Origin: Tridacna crocea | Taxonomy: Eukaryota > Mollusca > Bivalvia > Cardiida > Cardiidae | Direction: 5' to 3' | Length of the DNA stretch: 64,000 nucleotides | NCBI GenBank assembly: GCA_943736015.1 | Contig: OX031063.1 | Location: 39,448,672 to 39,512,671, forward strand | Part shown: piece by piece, positions 59,171-64,000 of the stretch | Numbering within the stretch: position 1 is the stretch's first letter | How the letters are laid out: each line of letters starts with the position of its first letter | The notes under the pieces: model-generated | Database searches by the model: none | What the model saw: only the letters and a program-made list of their open reading frames with translations | Told to the model about the DNA's origin: nothing | Made by a program: the position numbers and the translations under genes

Positions 59171-60432
59171 CTTTTCACAGATGCCTTTCACAGATACTTT
59201 TCACAGATGCCTCAGGCCTGCCTTTCACAGAGTACTGCTCAAATATTTTGTAACTAAAGAATACAGAATAATAAATCTGGTATTATATCTGTATAAATCC
59301 GTCGATTGACCTGTACGTTTGTGCGTGCGTTCATCTATCTATCTGTAGAAGTCTGTCTATTCCCCCTTTTTCATGTTCTACGTCTAAGTGCCTTTACTTC
59401 CGCTTTATACTGATTTCATTTTTTTAGATAACCTAGGGGGCGGGGAATGGCAAAACTGAATAGTCTAACAGTCTAAGGGAGAAAAATCGTATTCAGTTTT
59501 GTTTTGGTATTTATGTCAGAATCGCGTTCTCTGTAGATAGAAGTTAACGGTAAGACCTAAATTGAAGACCTTGATATCTTAAGAAAAGATCTATATAAAA
59601 AGATCAATGATTACGCTGTCTTGAACTATTTTATAATTTCTCTGACATATCTAGTATTATTAAGATTGACAGTTCTGAGGAGATCAAGGACATAATCGAT
59701 ATTTTGTATCAACGGGAGTCTCCCTTGCATTTGTAAGAACAACATCCGCCGAAATTCAAAATGGAGAAATAACGCGATTTCAATCGATGTTATTGTAAGA
59801 TCTCACACAATAGATTATGTTAATTTAGGTAAAATCGCATTTGAAAATCAATCGATAAATGAGCTATGCACATGCAATCTCAAACAAACCCTAAGAAATA
59901 AACATGTCTACTGATGTAGAAATCTCTAGGTCATGGCTCCTTCTTTTGACATACCGTCAACTGTTCAAAAGAAGATCTAGCTTGTAACGATAGAGAATAC
60001 GAGAATAAACAGAACCCATGCGTTGATTTCAGGCAAGTGCCTTACATCAAATGTTTCTTGACGATAACGAAATCTATTTATCCGAGAAAAGGTGTCCTAA
60101 TAAAATTCTCGTCACGCCCGTTTGGAGGGTTCATTTCACATAGAAATATTACCGCATCGCATCCATTCAGCTTAAGGTGGAATTGATTGAAGAAATCTTG
60201 TAGTAGGCCTAATTCCCTAGAACCCAAAACCTTAGATTACATATTTAGGTAATGTACGAAAGAGCTGGATAGTTAATATTTGTTCGTCTATGCATTTCGG
60301 TAGGAACGTTTCATCTGGGAGAGAAGGATAGGGGAGGTCACTCTTCATAGTTTTTAATTTAAGTCTGTACGAGTTTTCTCTCTTAGACCGTTAAATTAAA
60401 AAATGTCAAAGCGAAACTGCATATTTAACCAT

Positions 60433-60653
60433 TTAAGTCTTTACCACACAATTTTGTCTTTTAATGACCCTAAGACAGAAGCCTTTTGAAACATTTTGGG
60501 AAAAGGTGAAAATGCTGCCAAACAGTATTTTCTCCTTTTCCCACAATGTTTTCTATCCTAACTAACACAAATTTTGATTTATCAGTCACATTGATTTTTA
60601 TCATCTGCAAATGCTTTTAATTTGGACCAGTCTGTAATCTGGTAAAATGTTAA
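60433..60653. repeat. TTAA-MITE, diverged copy
   Basis: Ends TTAAGTC and TGTTAA. Core GCTGCCAAACAGT is decayed. Confidence 0.72.
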
Positions 60654-60831
60654 TACATGGTACCTATTATAGAGTAAAACGCTTTTAAAATTCAACAGGC
60701 AACATGAGAAATGATTCTGGCACAAGAAGAAATTGCTTTCAACAAGTAATTCATTATTTTTGAAGTAAAGTTTTCACAAATTTTCCCAGCTATTTCCTGA
60801 ATTTATATTGCTGTGTTTGGAGCTGGCCACT

Positions 60832-60930
60832 TTAACCTTTACCAAACAAACTTTAAGTTTTCTTACACCAAGAGAGCAGAATTCAGAAAACATTGCATAA
60901 AAAAGGAAAAAAATGTACAAAACTGACATT
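60832..60930. repeat. TTAA-MITE, truncated
   Basis: Left end TTAACCTTTACCAAACAAAC only. Confidence 0.55.
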
Positions 60931-60974
60931 AAATTTATTTTCTGTAAAATTCACAAATTCAATGTGGGCATATG

Positions 60975-61135
60975 TTAACCCTTTACCAAACAATAAAATT
61001 TTAGAAAATGCTGGTTACAATGTTTTCTACCCTTCACAAAACAAATTTCGAATTTTCAGTCACTGTTATTTTGTCATCTGCAAATGCTTTTGATTTGGAC
61101 CAACTATAAAATATTGTCGGTTGATAATGAGTTAA
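60975..61135. repeat. TTAA-MITE, internal deletion (161 bp)
   Basis: Both TTAA ends are present. Most of the central palindrome is lost. Confidence 0.75.
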
Positions 61136-61256
61136 AAATCAGAATCCGCTACATTCTCAAAAGTGTGATTTTGACAATTACAAGCATACAAAATATACAT
61201 TGACAATGTTTTTGTTTCTACTGCAAGTTAGTAAGGATAATCCAGTGCTCGGCTCT

Positions 61257-61478
61257 TTAACTCTTTACCACACAATCCCGGCTTTTAATTAACAACCCTG
61301 AGAAAAAAGCCTTTTGAATACATTGTGGGAAAATAAGGAAATGCTGGTAACCGGATTTTCCCACAATCTTTTCAACATTATCAAAGTCAGAAATTATCAT
61401 ATTAACAAGACTGAATTTGTTGTCTGCAGATGCTTTGAATTTGGTCCAGATCAAAAATTGGTAATTTGTAAAGAGTAA
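61257..61478. repeat. TTAA-MITE, near-complete copy
   Basis: 222 bp with a shortened core (GCTGGTAACCGGA). Confidence 0.75.
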
Positions 61479-61479
61479 A

Positions 61480-64000
61480 GCTGTTATCATTTTTGAGTCG
61501 CCTGTTTAGCAAACAGGCTCTCATTGTTATCGTCCTGATCTATGGGGTGACGTAAGCATACCTCCGGCCTTGTACTGCTTCCTGTCCCAAGTTCCGGTTT
61601 ACGAGATAAAACAGTTTTCTAATTATTGGGTGAACAACCCATTTTTTTTTTTTTCTGTTGTAAATAATTTACAATTGTGCCTTTGTGATAATGAATATGT
61701 CTATAAAGACTGAGGTGTTTAACGGTTCAAACCTTTTAAACAAGAATTTCGTCCGCAAGGGTACACACATTAGCCTGACGTCTGTGTAAGACATCATCTC
61801 TAAAAATAGCGCATTACGTATATGTAAAAATAGCTGCCGTGAACTAAACAAGTCAGCGGACATGCTGAGAAATCTTCAACTACAAGTATCTTTTCTGCTT
61901 CTATTAATAATTTGTGGACAGTTCTCAGTGAAAATTGTTTGATAAATACCTATTAGAAGTACACTCTCTCACAATCTTACAATCCTAACTGCAAGCCTTA
62001 TTTCAAATCAACGCTCAACCTATGATTGGTCAGAGAAAGGCGATGCCTTCAATTGCTTTTTTTCTGAACAGTATGCTATTTTTTTTTAACAAATTTATTA
62101 CGACTTGGAATGGTTGCATTGCCTTATTAGACATTATTACACGTGGTTTCTTCCCAGCCTTTTAATCTACACTTTAGATACTTTGCACACCCATATTCTA
62201 GGTGCACCAGAGAGGAGTACATAGCGTATGCAATGTACACGGTTCTAGGCTGTACCAAGTTATCACTTTTCGTTCGTAAAGACGGCCAAATTTGTTAAAG
62301 TCTGCTGTTTTTTTTTTTTTTTTTCAATGAGCGATTAACCTAGATCTATAGTATTTATTAAACAACAGTTTATTAGTGCAGGTGTTAGAACGCAAGGTGC
62401 TTTTGTAACTGCCAAAATCTGAATTTACACTACGCAGTTCTAACAACCAGCAATCTGAGAAATTGACTTTTTACTCCGCTATAATTCAAATATTATAGAA
62501 CAGATCAGTGTTTGCCCGCTCGAACAACAAGTTCTTTATTGGAGTGTTTGTAATCTTGTGAAGGGTTTTTGTAAAGGGTAATAGAGCGAATCGCAAACAT
62601 TTAATTTACACCATTTGAAGCAATATACATCAGGCCCTTAGGAACGCGGGGAGGGGGGGATGGGGGGGCCCAATAATTTTGAAAATCATAGTAACTAAAA
62701 TATGAGTTTTTAGGACAATGCAAAAACCACGCAAAAAATCTCAGTATCTCGAAGTTAGCCTCCCCCCCCCATCTTGAAATGCTTCCTACGTGGCTGTACA
62801 TGTAGACCATTTTCGATCGGTGTGGAAGCACTATATAATCCCTGGGACGTTATAAAATGCAGACAAATTTTAAAGGGTGATGATCATGCTGTTGGGTTAT
62901 AGATTTTATTGAGTTGTAGCTGCCACATTTATAGAGTCCACTGCTGGTCAAAACCTCAACCTGAACAACAAGAAAAACAAATTATTTCCAAAGGACAGGT
63001 AGATTACTGAGTCAAATATTTGTTTGTGCTACAAAGGCTACAGTTCAGTCCAATGATCATGCAATTGCTCAATGATATTTTTGACAAAACTGAATTTAGG
63101 TCACCTGGGGTTAAAAGAAAAAGCCTAAAGGTTGCCATTAGGTCAAATCAGACGAAACCTTAATAGAGCTGTAGAATCCATTTACGTTCAATTTACTACT
63201 TATGAAACTTTGTCAGACTGCTAAGATTAGATATGAGCCAGTTGCAAAAGGGCATTTTTGGTCGAAAAATATGTCTCTATATCCTATACCAGAAGATAAT
63301 CTGGTCTTTACTTGTAAAGGGTTGTTGTCTTTGAGTAAAAAACTTTGAACTTATTAAAGCTGGTCCTGGTGCCTAAATTTTAATCTCCACCACGATTTTT
63401 TAAATGTAAATTGTAATACGGATACTTTGAATTTTAGGATGACAACTCAGAAATATGCTTGCATATAATACTGTTCTGTGGTTAAGTTATTTTGTATCTT
63501 GAATGCTTTTAATAGATTTGAACAAAAAAAGTGTGAAACTTCTAACCCATTACCCTACAGGCGACTCTCAGGACTATCAGTCCTTTGATTAAGACCTGGT
63601 ATTTATGGTTCGTTGTAACGTAACCGTTTCGTCTGAAAAAAATCCGTCAGAGTCCAATTTTGAAAGGGTTTTTCTTGTCGGACGAGTGTAGATCGAAACA
63701 AGGGCAGTCTTTTTTTCAAGGTCACTTGTCCTACACGACGAACTCGTGCCTTTTCTGGAAATTTTAGGACCCTGGTTTGCCGGTATAATGACCAAGTTGT
63801 GACTGGTTTGCGTTTTATAGGCTACTATGACGACAATCCTAATCTTAGCTCTGAACTTTTTTAATCATGTTAAACAATTTATTCATAAAAAAAAATAATA
63901 ATAATAATGATTTGTAACAATTAAGTCAATGGAAAAATCAAAGTACTGATAGTACTGAAGGCCAGGAAAATGAGGATACGAAACAATACAAGAGGTCAAT
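61480..64000. other. AT-rich host DNA without recognised genes
   Basis: Contains a GCCTGTTTAGCAAACAGGC hairpin near 61,500, T-runs near 61,640 and 62,310, G/C runs near 62,650-62,770, and an AAT run near 63,890. A 68-codon minus-strand open frame at 63,589-63,795 has no recognised domain. Confidence 0.4.

Noticed and set aside
63589-63795. 68-codon minus-strand frame with a protein-like composition
   Set aside because: No motif and no clear splice sites. Noted only within the gene-free region.

Overview
The window is animal DNA, most likely from a bivalve mollusc. I infer the group from the repeat families, the intron-exon style and the secreted-protein domains; no species marker was seen. 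It has two very different parts.

Positions 1 to about 13,430 hold most of an endogenous Polinton/Maverick-type (adintovirus-like) DNA virus. It is cut by the left window edge inside its protein-primed DNA polymerase gene. Gene order from the left: polymerase (N-terminal 499 codons, minus), a small SAP/NUMOD-like protein, a double-jelly-roll major capsid protein, four small or core proteins, a membrane protein with tandem ESCRT-type motifs, a small beta-rich protein, a hydrophobic glycine-rich virion protein, a jelly-roll minor capsid protein and the packaging ATPase, all on the minus strand. A 35-bp divergent promoter gap follows. The plus strand then carries a zinc-ribbon/phospholipase A2 protein, the integrase with a C-terminal chromodomain, an adenain-like protease and a fibre built of phage-tail-fibre-type repeats. 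A minus-strand RING-finger gene and a tandem-repeat-rich terminal region close the element. Apart from the window cut and one frameshift at a run of ten A between the phospholipase and integrase frames, no gene in it is visibly broken. No host repeat interrupts it, so the insertion looks young.

From about 13,430 to 64,000 the DNA is AT-rich host sequence dominated by short inverted-repeat elements. The main family is a ~229-bp MITE that begins and ends in TTAA, has CCCTTT-type ends (piggyBac-like) and carries a long central palindrome. I see about 55 copies and fragments by eye. Other palindromic families, tRNA-derived SINEs, a decayed LINE (about 39,600-42,890, minus) and several long foldbacks fill the rest.

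One multi-exon host gene can be assembled on the plus strand from 17,506 to 54,870. It has a signal-peptide exon, three exons of exactly 234 bp encoding CCP/sushi-like cysteine modules, three acidic Glu/Asp-rich exons and a final exon with a Kunitz domain. Every junction is phase 1 and the eight exons sum to 2,631 nt (876 codons plus stop). The Kunitz domain has lost exactly the C14-C38 disulfide pair. The product looks like a secreted acidic extracellular-matrix protein, possibly of the shell. No gene is recognised from 55,150 to 64,000.
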